Shown: positions 15,878 through 24,946, numbered from the stretch's first letter. The stretch: DNA of 64,000 nucleotides from Alphaproteobacteria bacterium (GCA_947473475.1 CANJBZ010000005.1:93095-157094), one strand, 5' to 3'. Notes: generated by a model from the sequence alone, not told the origin. Program-made: numbers and translations.

Positions 15878-17359
15878 TCAGACGCCCTTGCGGTCCGGCA
15901 CGGTCAGTTTGAACCGCGTTCCGGCTGCGCTGGAAGCAACCAGCGCGAGTTCGCCGCCATGGGCTTGAATCAGCTCACGCGAAATGGCGAGGCCGAGGCC
16001 GGAACCGCCGCTTCGCGTTGTGCCCGAGAACGGAAGAAACAGCCGCTCACGCACATTCGCGGGAATACCTGGGCCGTTGTCGGCAATCTCGATGACAACC
16101 GTGTCGAACTTGCGCCACGCCTCCACAAGAATACCCTTCTTGCTCTTCCCATCCGCAGGCATCGCTTCAAGCGCCTGCCGCGCGTTGCTGAGCAGATTAA
16201 GCAGCACGCGAAAGAGCTGCTCGGAATCGGCGTCGATTTCCAGCTCTTGCGGAATGCGCTTCTCCAGCGCGATTTCTCCTTCCTCGGGAAGCGCCGATGA
16301 TGCGACTTCGTCCATCAAGGGTCCCAGCAGAAGCCGCATGCGTTGCGGCTTGCGCTCCTCGGCGCGGCCATAACGAAGCGTGTTGGTTGCGAGATTGATG
16401 GCGCGATCCAAAGCAGCCACCAATCGCGGCGCCACGCGCCTAACGACGGGATCGTGGCTTGCGACGAGACGGTCCGATGCGATCTGGGCGCTGGACAGAA
16501 TGTTGCGCAGGTCGTGCTGTATCTTTGCGACCGCAAGACCCAACGTGGCGAGCCGCGTCTTCTGCTGCAGGAAGCCATAAAGCTCGTGCTGCAGCGTCGA
16601 CAATTCCCGTTCGGCCGTGCCGATTTCATCACGCCGCGTCGAGGGCGTGAGAATACGCGCCGGGTCTTCGGGATTGTTGCGAAAGTTGATCATGGCGGCG
16701 GTGATGCGCTGCATCGGCCGCACCAGGATCAGATACAGACTGACGAAAACCAGAAGCGACGTCAGCGCCGAAACAAAAATGGAAAGCGCCAGGACACGCG
16801 TCGAGAACACAAACAGCGCGGCGCGAATGGGTTCTTCATTAGCGACCACAACGATGCTGGCGCCCTGACCGATACCGGTCTGGGCGGTGATGCTGATCGT
16901 GCGGCGCGGCGCGGCGAACATTGCGCCGATCACATCCTCAATTTGTTCGATCAGGTCGGTTTCGCCGCCATCATATTCGGCCTGGATGTCCGGCGGCTGA
17001 GGCCCCACTAGAAACAGTTCGTGCTGGCCCCCACCACGCAAAATCACCGCTTCGACACCCGCGCGATCGAGCAGCTGCTTGCGCAAGTTTGCCGACAATT
17101 GTTGTCCCGGCGCCTCTGTGAACGGGAGGATGACGAGCTGCGCCGAGTTGATCCGGTCTTGCAGCAACTGATGATGGTAGCGGGCGACCGAAGGAAAATA
17201 GATCAGCGCCACGCTCAGCATGACGAACAGAATGGTCAGCAGAAGGAGCCGGCCGGACAGGCTGTACATCGCCAGCCGCCACCCCGTTCTGGGCCTTTCC
17301 AGTTCCTTCAACATTCCGTCAGGTAACACCAGATTCCGGGCAAAATCATGCCGCTTCAT
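15878..17359 (-). CDS. Membrane sensor histidine kinase (orphan)
   Basis: A 493-residue protein with transmembrane helices at about residues 36-54 and 185-212 flanking a periplasmic sensor, a HAMP-like stretch (RPMQRITAAMINFRNNPEDP), and a dimerisation helix with phospho-acceptor His at about residue 282 in AKIQHDLRNILSSAQI. The HDLRN form is nearer to NtrB/PAS-type kinases than to the common HELRTP. The ATPase part has the N box NLLSNARQALEAM, G1 DNGPGIP and G2 GGSGLGLAIS. No response regulator gene is adjacent on either side. Signal unknown. Confidence 0.88.
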   Translation of the reverse strand: MKRHDFARNLVLPDGMLKELERPRTGWRLAMYSLSGRLLLLTILFVMLSVALIYFPSVARYHHQLLQDRINSAQLVILPFTEAPGQQLSANLRKQLLDRAGVEAVILRGGGQHELFLVGPQPPDIQAEYDGGETDLIEQIEDVIGAMFAAPRRTISITAQTGIGQGASIVVVANEEPIRAALFVFSTRVLALSIFVSALTSLLVFVSLYLILVRPMQRITAAMINFRNNPEDPARILTPSTRRDEIGTAERELSTLQHELYGFLQQKTRLATLGLAVAKIQHDLRNILSSAQIASDRLVASHDPVVRRVAPRLVAALDRAINLATNTLRYGRAEERKPQRMRLLLGPLMDEVASSALPEEGEIALEKRIPQELEIDADSEQLFRVLLNLLSNARQALEAMPADGKSKKGILVEAWRKFDTVVIEIADNGPGIPANVRERLFLPFSGTTRSGGSGLGLAISRELIQAHGGELALVASSAAGTRFKLTVPDRKGV

Positions 17360-17521
17360 AAAAATATGGTGCCTCAGCGGGCCGGAGCCATCCCCGCCCT
17401 CCGGCGTTGGGGAGGGGGTGTCCGGGCCGGACGAATATCCGCCAGAAGTAGGACAAATGACCGATAGGGCGGCACCTCGCGCATTTTTGCACAGCGAGGC
17501 CCGAGCCTCACGCTCCCGTGA

Positions 17522-17550
17522 TTACCGCAAAGCCCCCCGAGTTGCGGTAA
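17522..17550. promoter_or_regulatory. Perfect inverted repeat upstream of the first cytochrome-propeller gene
   Basis: TTACCGCAA (17522-17530) and TTGCGGTAA (17542-17550) are perfect 9-bp arms with an 11-base spacer, ending 32 bases before ATG 17583. No T-run follows on the plus strand. The position fits an operator or a 5' leader hairpin; which one is not decidable by eye. Confidence 0.45.
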
Positions 17551-17582
17551 AAAAGCACGCACACATTTTACGGGGAACACCC

Positions 17583-18818
17583 ATGTCCAGAACCGCGCTC
17601 CTCGGCGCTGTCGCCTGCCTCGGCCTGATCCTGCCCGCTTTGGCGCAAAATGCCGCCGACCCTGATCTGAACAAGCTTCCTCAAGGGCCGGAGCGGGAGA
17701 TCATGCAGCGCGCCTGCACCGTCTGCCACACGCTGGAGCGCGTGGTGACGGCCGACCATGACGCCCAGGAATGGAACCATGTCGTCGATGGGATGACAAA
17801 CGTCGGCGCCCCGGTTACGCCGGAAGAGAAAGCACAACTGAAGAAATTCCTGGCCAAAATCCCGGCGCATAAAGAGCCGGTGCTGAAGATGGTTTCCGGC
17901 CCGGCGAAGGTTGAGGTCAAGGAATGGGACCTGCCGACCGCCGGCACGCGCCCGCACGACCCGCTGGCCATGACGGACGGCACGATGTGGTACACCGGTC
18001 ATCGCAGCAGCCTCCTCGGCCATCTCGACCCGAAGACCGGCAAAATCACGGAATACAAGACCAAGACGCCGATCTCGGGCCCGCACGGCCTGGCCGCCGA
18101 TAAAGACGGCAACGTCTGGTACACGGGTAATTTCAAAGGCTACATCGGCAAACTCGACGTCAAAACCGGCCAGTTCACCGAATATAAGATGCCGGACCCC
18201 AAGGCGCGCGACCCGCACACGCCGATGTTCGACAAGCAAGGCCGCCTCTGGTTCACCGTGCAGGGCTCCAACATGGTCGGCCGGCTCGACCCGAAGACGA
18301 GTGAAATCAAGCTCGTCACCGTGAAGACGCCGAAGGCGCTGCCTTACGGCACGGTCTTCGACACCAAGGGGACGCTCTGGATCGACCTGTTCGGCACGAA
18401 CAAGCTCGCCAGCCTCGACGAGAACATGAACATTACCGAGTATCCATTGCCGGAAGGGGCGCGTCCGCGCCGTATCGCGATCGATGCCAATGACGTCATC
18501 TGGTACACGGATTTCGACTGCGGCTATCTCGGGAAATTCGACACCAAGACCGGCAAGCTGGTGAAGGAGTATCTTTCGCCCAGCGGCGCGAAGTCTGAGC
18601 CCTATGGCATCACCGTCATCGACGGGATCGTCTGGTATTCGGAAAGCCATTCCCATCCGAATGGGCTGGTACGCTTCGATCCGAAAGCCGAAAGCTTCCA
18701 GACCTTTGTGATCCCCAATGGCGGCGTGGTGCGCAACATGATGCCCACAGCTGACAAGAAGGGCATCGTCATGGCCGAGAGCGGAGAGAACAAAGTCGCG
18801 ATTGCTTACATTCAGTAA
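17583..18818 (+). CDS. Cytochrome c / virginiamycin B lyase-like beta-propeller fusion, paralogue 1
   Basis: A 411-residue exported protein. A signal peptide ending ALAQ is followed by one c-type haem site CTVCH (about residues 43-47) and a Vgb-type propeller of repeats such as HDPLAMTDGTMWYTGHRSSLLGHLDP and GPHGLAADKDGNVWYTGNFK. Known: Vgb lyases use this propeller to open streptogramin rings, but haem-bearing relatives are uncharacterised, so electron transfer coupled to a ligand-binding propeller is only inference. ATG 17583 is chosen because the signal peptide starts there. It is followed by a terminator and by a close paralogue at 18980. Confidence 0.85.
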   Translation: MSRTALLGAVACLGLILPALAQNAADPDLNKLPQGPEREIMQRACTVCHTLERVVTADHDAQEWNHVVDGMTNVGAPVTPEEKAQLKKFLAKIPAHKEPVLKMVSGPAKVEVKEWDLPTAGTRPHDPLAMTDGTMWYTGHRSSLLGHLDPKTGKITEYKTKTPISGPHGLAADKDGNVWYTGNFKGYIGKLDVKTGQFTEYKMPDPKARDPHTPMFDKQGRLWFTVQGSNMVGRLDPKTSEIKLVTVKTPKALPYGTVFDTKGTLWIDLFGTNKLASLDENMNITEYPLPEGARPRRIAIDANDVIWYTDFDCGYLGKFDTKTGKLVKEYLSPSGAKSEPYGITVIDGIVWYSESHSHPNGLVRFDPKAESFQTFVIPNGGVVRNMMPTADKKGIVMAESGENKVAIAYIQ

Positions 18819-18858
18819 AGTTTAGCGGCCAGTTTCGGTCGAATCGTGCGAGCGTTGG

Positions 18859-18900
18859 GCTGAGATGCGCGGAAACCCGTGCGTCTCAGCTTAACTTTTC
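18859..18900 (+). terminator. Terminator between the two cytochrome-propeller paralogues
   Basis: GCTGAGA (18859-18865) pairs with TCTCAGC (18884-18890), with further imperfect pairing inside, followed by TTAACTTTTC. The paralogues are therefore probably separate transcripts. Confidence 0.65.
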
Positions 18901-18979
18901 TCTGCCGTATTGGCAGGCAGGGACGCTTCCTCTAAATTCCGCGCGGCTTTGGCCGGAAACGCTTCCCAAAGGGGACCCC

Positions 18980-20215
18980 ATGACGAAATTGATATTCGCT
19001 GCCGCCATTGCGGCCGCCGCCGTGCTGCCCGCCGCGGCACAGACCAACGATCCTGACGTCGGCAAGCTTCCGGCAGGCCCGATGAAGGCCGTTGTCGAGC
19101 AGAACTGCACGACGTGCCATGAACTGGGCCGCATCGTGTACGGCAACTACAACGCCGCTGAATGGGCCAACAATGTTCACATGATGATGAATGCGGGCGC
19201 CTCTCTCACGCCCGACCAAGTGCAGCCCATGATCGATTATCTGGTCAAAAGTTTCCCGGAAAAGCCCGGCAACCCGTTCAAGGCTGTTGCCGGCCCGGTG
19301 AAGGTCAGCATCAAGGAATGGGAACTGCCGGTTCCGGGTTCGCGTCCGCACGATCCGCTGGCCGCGCCCGATGGCACCATGTTCTACACCGCCCACATGG
19401 GCAGCTATATCGGCCATCTCGACCCGAAGACCGGCAAGTTCGACGTCTTCAAGACCAAGACCCCCATTTCCGGCCCCCATGGCCTGACCATGGATAAGGA
19501 AGGGAACGTTTGGTACACGGGCAACTTCAAAGGTTATATCGGCAAGCTGAACCCGAAGACCGGCCAGTTCACCGAATATAAGACCGGCGCTGCCCGCGAC
19601 CCGCACACCCCGCTTTTCGACAAGAACGGCATCCTCTGGTTCACCAGCCAGAACAGCAACATGGTGGGCCGTCTCGATCCGAAGACCGGCGACGTGAAGC
19701 TGGCCGTTGTTCCGACCGAAAAGGCGGCCCCCTACGGCATGGTGTTCGATTCCAAGGGCAAGCTCTGGTTCAGCGAATGGCAGAAGCCGAAGCTGGCCTG
19801 GATCGACGAAAAAACCATGGAAATCCATGAAGTTAACCTGCCGAACACCGCCACGCGCCCGCGCCGCATCGCCATCGACGCCAACGACGTGATCTGGATT
19901 TCGGATTACTCGCGCGGCTATCTGGGCATGTACGACACCAAGAACGGCGCGACCAAGGAATGGGCCTCGCCGGGCGGTCCGAAGTCCCAGCCCTATGGCA
20001 TCACCACGCTGAACGGCATCGTCTGGTACGACGAAGGCAACACCAAGCCGAACGGCCTTGTCCGCTTCGATCCCAAATCCGAGAAGTTCCAGACCTTCCC
20101 GGTCCTGCCTTCCGGCGGCGGCGTCGTGCGCAACATGATGCCCACGGCCGACGGTAAAGGCCTTGTTATGGCGGAAAGCGGCGTCAACCACGTCGCCATC
20201 GCCACCATTCAGTAA
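18980..20215 (+). CDS. Cytochrome c / virginiamycin B lyase-like beta-propeller fusion, paralogue 2
   Basis: A 411-residue paralogue of the gene at 17583, collinear over its whole length. Signal peptide to about residue 21 (AVLPAAAQ), one haem site CTTCH, then the same Vgb-like propeller blades (HDPLAAPDGTMFYTAHMGSY, GPHGLTMDKEGNVWYTGNFK, RPRRIAIDANDVIWISDYS). Differences cluster in surface loops: where copy 1 has WYSESHSHPNGL, copy 2 has WYDEGNTKPNGL, so ligand specificity may differ. GGGGA at about 18971-18975 lies 4 bases before ATG 18980. Function unknown; probably periplasmic. Confidence 0.85.
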   Translation: MTKLIFAAAIAAAAVLPAAAQTNDPDVGKLPAGPMKAVVEQNCTTCHELGRIVYGNYNAAEWANNVHMMMNAGASLTPDQVQPMIDYLVKSFPEKPGNPFKAVAGPVKVSIKEWELPVPGSRPHDPLAAPDGTMFYTAHMGSYIGHLDPKTGKFDVFKTKTPISGPHGLTMDKEGNVWYTGNFKGYIGKLNPKTGQFTEYKTGAARDPHTPLFDKNGILWFTSQNSNMVGRLDPKTGDVKLAVVPTEKAAPYGMVFDSKGKLWFSEWQKPKLAWIDEKTMEIHEVNLPNTATRPRRIAIDANDVIWISDYSRGYLGMYDTKNGATKEWASPGGPKSQPYGITTLNGIVWYDEGNTKPNGLVRFDPKSEKFQTFPVLPSGGGVVRNMMPTADGKGLVMAESGVNHVAIATIQ

Positions 20216-20225
20216 TGCCTCGTGT

Positions 20226-20261
20226 AACCGGAAGCGGTGGGTGTACCCGCCGCTTCCGGTT
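20226..20261. terminator. Hairpin after the second cytochrome-propeller gene
   Basis: AACCGGAAGCGG (20226-20237) and CCGCTTCCGGTT (20250-20261) are perfect 12-bp arms starting 10 bases after the stop codon. No T-run follows, so termination is likely but not assured. Confidence 0.55.
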
Positions 20262-20335
20262 GACACCGCCAGTCCAGCCGCTTAGAAGCACGGCTCTTTT
20301 GTCGATAAACCGGCCTTTTTGCGGAGATCCCCGTC

Positions 20336-20470
20336 GTGAAGCGCACCTATCAGCCGAGCAAAATCGTCCGCAAGCGCCGGCATGGCTTCCGGCATCGCAT
20401 GGCCACCAAAAAGGGCCGCCAAGTGATTTCGCGCCGCCGCGCCCAAGGCCGCAAGCGGCTTTCGGCCTGA
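20336..20470 (+). CDS. rpmH: 50S ribosomal protein L34
   Basis: A 44-residue protein starting with GTG 20336: [20 protein letters not shown], continuing [20 protein letters not shown] and ending RLSA. This is the standard L34 sequence, a basic protein at the large-subunit exit-tunnel region. GGAG at 20322-20325 is the ribosome site. It heads the conserved rpmH-rnpA-yidD-yidC order. Confidence 0.97.
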   Translation: MKRTYQPSKIVRKRRHGFRHRMATKKGRQVISRRRAQGRKRLSA

Positions 20471-20484
20471 TCACCGACGCCTCT

Positions 20485-20934
20485 GTGCCGCCACTGCCAG
20501 CGGCGCCCGCCAAGCTGACACTCGAACACATGAAAACCCGCGCCGATTTCCTGCGGGCGCAGAAGGGCCGCCGCCAATCCCAGGCTGCGCTCGGGCTCGA
20601 ACTTTGCGGATCGCCTGTGCCGAAGCTTGGCGCGCTGCGCGTGGGGTTCACCGCCAGCCGCAAAGTGGGCGGCGCCGTCCAGCGCAACCGGGCCAAGCGG
20701 CGCCTGCGCGCGGCAGCGGCAGCCACCCTTCCTCTTTTAGGCCGCGAAGGGCATGACTATGTTCTGGTCGCCCGAACCGCGACCCTGTTGCGTCCCTTTG
20801 CCCTACTCACCCAGGATATGGAGAAAGCGATCAACGCTGCCCATGCCGCTCTTGACCGGGCCGCTCTTAACCGTGATGGGGCGCGTAACGCCGCGGCAAG
20901 GGCCGAAGGCGAAAGAGGGCCGCGCGATGCTTAA
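20485..20934 (+). CDS. rnpA: Ribonuclease P protein component
   Basis: The protein subunit that helps RNase P RNA trim the 5' ends of tRNA precursors. Seen: N-terminal [13 protein letters not shown], then [20 protein letters not shown] followed by KRRLRAA, the RNR signature of the family, and a helical C-terminus with an acidic/basic tail. The start is uncertain: GTG 20485 (149 residues, 14 bases after the rpmH stop) or ATG 20530 (134 residues); neither has a clear ribosome site. I chose the GTG because relatives carry several residues before the LKxRxDF motif. The 3' end overlaps yidD by 8 bases. Confidence 0.9.
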   Translation: MPPLPAAPAKLTLEHMKTRADFLRAQKGRRQSQAALGLELCGSPVPKLGALRVGFTASRKVGGAVQRNRAKRRLRAAAAATLPLLGREGHDYVLVARTATLLRPFALLTQDMEKAINAAHAALDRAALNRDGARNAAARAEGERGPRDA

Positions 20935-21202
20935 GACATTGCAGCGTCTGCCGCGCCGCCTGGCCATCGCGATGTTGGGCGCACCGATCCACGCCTACCG
21001 CTACGCGCTCTCTCCGTTTTTACCGCCCGCCTGCCGCTTTAGCCCGTCCTGTTCCGCTTACGCGCTTGAAGCCTTGACCCTTTACGGGCCATTGAAGGGC
21101 AGCTGGCTTGCAGCGAAGCGGCTTGCACGCTGCCATCCCATCAAATGGCTGGGTAGCGGTTCGGGTTACGACCCCGTTCCGCACCAAAGCCATAAGCACT
21201 GA
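20927..21202 (+). CDS. yidD: Membrane protein insertion efficiency factor YidD
   Basis: A 91-residue protein with the YidD signature: [21 protein letters not shown] then [20 protein letters not shown] and [20 protein letters not shown], including three conserved cysteines. YidD sits at the inner membrane by an amphipathic helix and assists YidC-dependent insertion. ATG 20927 overlaps the end of rnpA, consistent with translational coupling. Confidence 0.95.
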   Translation: MLKTLQRLPRRLAIAMLGAPIHAYRYALSPFLPPACRFSPSCSAYALEALTLYGPLKGSWLAAKRLARCHPIKWLGSGSGYDPVPHQSHKH

Positions 21203-21217
21203 CCGACCGGAGACAGC

Positions 21218-23014
21218 ATGTCCGAACAGCGCAACCTGATTCTTGCCATCGTGCTGTCCATGGCCGTGGTCTTCGGCTGGCAATATTTCGTGGGCCCACA
21301 GAAGCCGACGCCCGAACAGCTTAAGCAGCAGGAAATTGCCCAGCAGCAGAAAGCCAATCCCTCGGCGCAACCCGGTGCGGGAGCAGTGCCGCAAGCGGGG
21401 CAAAAACTGGTGCGCGATGCCGCGCTGAAAGCGGCATCGGAACGCGCTTCGATCGACACACCGACCCTCGCCGGGTCGATCAATCTGACCGGCGGCCGTT
21501 TCGACGATTTGCGGCTGAAGCACTACCACGTGACACCCGACCCTAAGAGCCCTGAGATCGAGCTGCTGTCCCCGCTGCAAGCCGAGCATCCCTATTTCGC
21601 CGAGTTCGGCTGGATCGCCGATGCGGGCGCGCAGCAAAAAGGCGCGGATGCGAACACCCAATGGCGCTTGGTGCAGGGCGACCAGCTCGCCCCCGGCAAG
21701 GACGTCGAGCTGGCTTACGACAACGGTCAAGGCCTCGCGTTCACGCGGCGCATTTCGGTCGACCAGAACTACATGTTCACGGTCACCGATTCCGTGGACA
21801 ACCACTCGGCCCAGCCGGTCACGATGTATCCGTATGGGTTGGTCTCACGTCACAATCTGCCGCCGGAGCAGCGCTATTGGGTTGTGCATGAAGGCTTTAT
21901 CGGCGTACTCGGCGGCACGCTGAAGGATCCGACCTATGACGATCTTGGCAAGACCAACGAGACGCAGCGTTTTGACAGCATGGGCGGCTGGGTCGGCATC
22001 ACCGACAAATATTGGATGGCCGCCGTCGCGCCACCGCAGTCGGAACAACTGACCGCAACCTACAAGGCCTATGACGCAAACGGTGTGAAGGCCTATCAGT
22101 CCGACTTCACCATGAAGCCGAAGACCATCGCACCGAACGGTTCGCAGACCGTCGTGCATCATCTTTTTGCCGGCGCCAAGGTCGTGGACCTCGTCAACGA
22201 TTATTCGCGCACGCTCGGCATCCAGCGTTTCGATATGGCGGTGGATTGGGGCTGGTTCTCGTTCATCACCAAGCCGATGTTTATGGCGATCGACTTTCTC
22301 TATCGCTATGTCGGAAATTTCGGCATCGCCATCCTGATCTTCACCGTCTTCGTGAAGGCGCTGTTCTTCCCGCTCGCGAACACTTCGTATCGCTCGATGA
22401 GCAAGATGAAGAAGCTGCAGCCTGAAATGGAACGGCTGCGCGCCCGCTTCAAGGACGACAAGGCCAAGCAGCAGCAGGAGATGATGGCCCTTTACGCCAA
22501 GGAGAAGGTCAATCCTCTGGCGGGCTGCCTGCCGATGCTGATCCAGATCCCGGTGTTTTTCTCGCTGTATAAGGTTCTGCTCGTCACCATCGACATGCGG
22601 CACGCGCCCTTCTTCGGCTGGGTAAAGGACCTTTCCGCGCCAGACCCGACCTCGATTTTCAATCTGTTCGGGCTCATTCCGTTCACGCCTCCGTCGTACC
22701 TGATGCTCGGCGTCTTCCCCATCGTCATGGGCGCCACGATGTGGGTTCAGACCAATCTGAATCCGCCGCCGGCCGACCCCGCGCAGCAGAAGATTTTCGC
22801 CTTCATGCCGCTCATCTTTACCTACATGATGGCCAACTTCCCGGTTGGGCTGGTGATCTATTGGAGCTGGAACAACTTCCTTTCGATCATCCAACAGGTC
22901 GTCATCATGCGCTCCACCGGCACGCCGGTCGATTTCCTGGACCGCTTGAGCGGCATGGGCGCGCGATTGAGGCGCGGCGCAGCACCGGAAAAGCCGGCCG
23001 GACCGCCGGATTGA
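21218..23014 (+). CDS. yidC: Membrane protein insertase YidC
   Basis: A 598-residue inner-membrane insertase of Gram-negative type: N-terminal anchor (LILAIVLSMAVVFGWQYF), a Gln/Pro-rich linker, a large periplasmic beta domain (about residues 80-340), then the conserved five-helix core (WGWFSFITKPMFMAIDFLY, GNFGIAILIFTVFVKALFFP, MSKMKKLQPEMERLRARFKD, NPLAGCLPMLIQIPVFFSLY). It inserts and folds membrane proteins with or without SecYEG. CCGGAGA at about 21208-21214 precedes ATG 21218. The stop is one base before the engB start. Confidence 0.97.
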   Translation: MSEQRNLILAIVLSMAVVFGWQYFVGPQKPTPEQLKQQEIAQQQKANPSAQPGAGAVPQAGQKLVRDAALKAASERASIDTPTLAGSINLTGGRFDDLRLKHYHVTPDPKSPEIELLSPLQAEHPYFAEFGWIADAGAQQKGADANTQWRLVQGDQLAPGKDVELAYDNGQGLAFTRRISVDQNYMFTVTDSVDNHSAQPVTMYPYGLVSRHNLPPEQRYWVVHEGFIGVLGGTLKDPTYDDLGKTNETQRFDSMGGWVGITDKYWMAAVAPPQSEQLTATYKAYDANGVKAYQSDFTMKPKTIAPNGSQTVVHHLFAGAKVVDLVNDYSRTLGIQRFDMAVDWGWFSFITKPMFMAIDFLYRYVGNFGIAILIFTVFVKALFFPLANTSYRSMSKMKKLQPEMERLRARFKDDKAKQQQEMMALYAKEKVNPLAGCLPMLIQIPVFFSLYKVLLVTIDMRHAPFFGWVKDLSAPDPTSIFNLFGLIPFTPPSYLMLGVFPIVMGATMWVQTNLNPPPADPAQQKIFAFMPLIFTYMMANFPVGLVIYWSWNNFLSIIQQVVIMRSTGTPVDFLDRLSGMGARLRRGAAPEKPAGPPD

Positions 23015-23015
23015 C

Positions 23016-23666
23016 ATGGAAGACCTGAACGCGCGCCGGGCGCGCACCGAAGCTTTAGAAACGGGCCGTATGCTGTTCGCGCAGGAATGCGTGTTCGAGC
23101 GTGGCGCTGCCGACCTGTCCGGCATACCCCCAACCCGGATTCCGGAGGTGGCCTTTGTCGGCCGCTCCAATGTCGGCAAGTCGAGTCTGGTCAATGCGCT
23201 CACCGGCCGCAAAACGCTGGCGCGCGTGTCCAACACGCCGGGCCGCACCCGCGAGATCAACTTCTTCCGCCTGGGCGGGCGGCTGATGCTCGCCGACCTG
23301 CCCGGCTATGGCTATGCGAAGGTGTCCAAGGCCGAGTCCGACAAGTGGACGGAGCTGATCTTTGCCTATCTGTGCGGGCGGCCGAGCCTGCGCCGCGTCG
23401 TGTTTCTGATCGACTCGCGCCGGGCGCCCCTGCCCCACGATGTGCTGGTCATGGATATGCTCGACCGCGCGGCTGTCTCGTATCAGCTTGTCCTGACCAA
23501 GACCGACAAGCTTAGCCCCGGCGAGCTTACGGCGATCGCGGCGGAAACCAAGCGCGAGGCCGACCGCCACACCGCGGCGTACCCTGAGCTGCTCGCCACC
23601 TCGGCCGAGAAAGGCACGGGGATCGCGGATTTGCGCGCCAGCCTTGCGGCGCTGGCGCTCCATTAA
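23016..23666 (+). CDS. engB: Ribosome biogenesis GTP-binding protein EngB/YsxC
   Basis: A 216-residue small GTPase needed for 50S subunit assembly. Seen: P-loop G1 GRSNVGKSS, G2 region NTPGRTREINFF, G3 DLPGYGYA, G4 TKTD, G5 TSAEKGTG, all intact and in order. It begins directly behind yidC (TGA, one base, ATG), so it is co-translated with the membrane insertion genes, as in many alphaproteobacteria. Confidence 0.95.
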   Translation: MEDLNARRARTEALETGRMLFAQECVFERGAADLSGIPPTRIPEVAFVGRSNVGKSSLVNALTGRKTLARVSNTPGRTREINFFRLGGRLMLADLPGYGYAKVSKAESDKWTELIFAYLCGRPSLRRVVFLIDSRRAPLPHDVLVMDMLDRAAVSYQLVLTKTDKLSPGELTAIAAETKREADRHTAAYPELLATSAEKGTGIADLRASLAALALH

Positions 23667-23727
23667 CCCTGCGGCGCATGTTTGCCTTTGACGCAGAAGG
23701 CGCGGAGCTTTAAGCCTCCGCGCCAAT

Positions 23728-23793
23728 TAGAGCGCAATCCGACGAAGTGGACGCCGGTTCGTCGATAGATTGCGCGCCAAACTAAGGAATCTA
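23728..23793. repeat. Dispersed palindromic repeat, copy 1
   Basis: A 66-base unit with outer arms GCGCAATC (23732-23739) and GATTGCGC (23768-23775) and inner arms GACGAA/TTCGTC, matching the copy at 63789-63854 with only two differences. A second small palindrome (AGCATGATCCGAT with ATCGGATCGTGCT, 23795-23822) follows directly. It resembles the AGAGC(A/G)xxATCC family of intergenic repeats known from alphaproteobacteria. Confidence 0.85.
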
Positions 23794-23839
23794 CAGCATG
23801 ATCCGATTCATCGGATCGTGCTCTGGCAGGGGTGGGTCG

Positions 23840-24772
23840 ATGAGCGTTCCGGAAGACACCACGCGCGGCAACGATGGCAATTTGCGTCAGATCGCGCGCT
23901 TGCGTGCGACGGCCCGCGTGCTGGTCGAGGCGCTTCCCTTCATCCTGAAATACGACAACAAGACGATCGTCGTGAAGTATGGCGGCCACGCCATGGAAGG
24001 CGGCGTCCCGACGGAATTCGCCCAGGACATCGTGCTGATGAAAATGACCGGCATCAATCCGGTCGTCGTGCATGGCGGCGGTCCGCAGATCGGCGCGATG
24101 CTGAAGCGGCTCAATATCGAATCGTCCTTCGTCGACGGCCTGCGCGTGACCAATGAAGCGGCGATGGAAGTCGTCGAGATGGTGCTCTCGGGCAGCATCA
24201 ACAAGCAGATCGTCGCCGGCATCAATGCCGAGGGCGGCCGCGCCGTCGGCATTTCCGGCAAAGACGGCAACATGATCGTTGCCCGCAAGGTCGGGAAGAC
24301 CAAGATCGATCCCAAGACCGGCGAGAAGACCACCATCGATCTGGGCTTTGTCGGCGAACCGGAGCGCGTGGACGCCGAAGTCCTCAGGATGATCCTGAAC
24401 TCCGATCTCATCCCGGTGGTAGCGCCCATCGGCGTCGGCCCCAAGGCGGAGAGCTACAACATCAACGCTGATACGGTCGCAGGCGCGGTTGCCGGGGCGA
24501 TTGCGGCAGAGCGGCTTATCCTTCTGACGGATGTGGAAGGCGTGATGGACCGCGAAGGCAAAGTGGTCCCGCATTTGTCGGTCAGCCAGGCGCGGGCGCT
24601 GATCGCGGACGGCACGATTTCCGGCGGGATGATCCCCAAGATCGAAACCGCCATCGACGCGGTGGAAATGGGTGTTCATGCGGCCGTGATTCTCGACGGC
24701 CGTATCCCCCACGTGCTGCTGCTCGAACTCTTCACCGAACTCGGCGCCGGCACCATCATCACCCCGGACTGA
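23840..24772 (+). CDS. argB: Acetylglutamate kinase
   Basis: A 310-residue amino-acid kinase phosphorylating N-acetyl-L-glutamate, the second step of arginine synthesis. Seen: [14 protein letters not shown] (phosphate-binding Lys and Gly-rich loop), [13 protein letters not shown], a Lys-rich hairpin ([18 protein letters not shown]), [30 protein letters not shown] and [11 protein letters not shown] 23840 is preferred over ATG 23798, whose extension is encoded by the adjacent palindromic repeat. A GC-rich hairpin follows the stop. Confidence 0.95.
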   Translation: MSVPEDTTRGNDGNLRQIARLRATARVLVEALPFILKYDNKTIVVKYGGHAMEGGVPTEFAQDIVLMKMTGINPVVVHGGGPQIGAMLKRLNIESSFVDGLRVTNEAAMEVVEMVLSGSINKQIVAGINAEGGRAVGISGKDGNMIVARKVGKTKIDPKTGEKTTIDLGFVGEPERVDAEVLRMILNSDLIPVVAPIGVGPKAESYNINADTVAGAVAGAIAAERLILLTDVEGVMDREGKVVPHLSVSQARALIADGTISGGMIPKIETAIDAVEMGVHAAVILDGRIPHVLLLELFTELGAGTIITPD

Positions 24773-24787
24773 TCTTTTACTCACCAT

Positions 24788-24945
24788 GGGCGGCCTCCGA
24801 GCCGCCCACCCAGCGGCGCGGCGTCTGCCGCGCCAATGACTCGCTGGGCAGAACGTTGTTTGTGGAGAGTTACCCCCACCCGGCCTGCTACGCGCGCAAG
24901 CGCGCTTCGCAGGCCGACCTCCCCCGTGCGGGGAGGTGATTCAAA
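24788..24945. repeat. Cluster of GC-rich palindromes between argB and the DUF2336 gene
   Basis: Contains GGGCGGC/GCCGCCC (24788-24807), GGCGCGGC/GCCGCGCC (24815-24834) and a CCCCCACCC...GGGGAGGT unit of the kind scattered through this genome. It lies between convergent genes and probably serves as their common terminator region. Confidence 0.6.
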
Positions 24946-24946
24946 A

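Noticed and set aside
18932..20266. 444-residue open frame antisense to the second cytochrome-propeller gene
   Set aside because: No domain; the plus-strand gene has a signal peptide, a haem motif and a paralogue.
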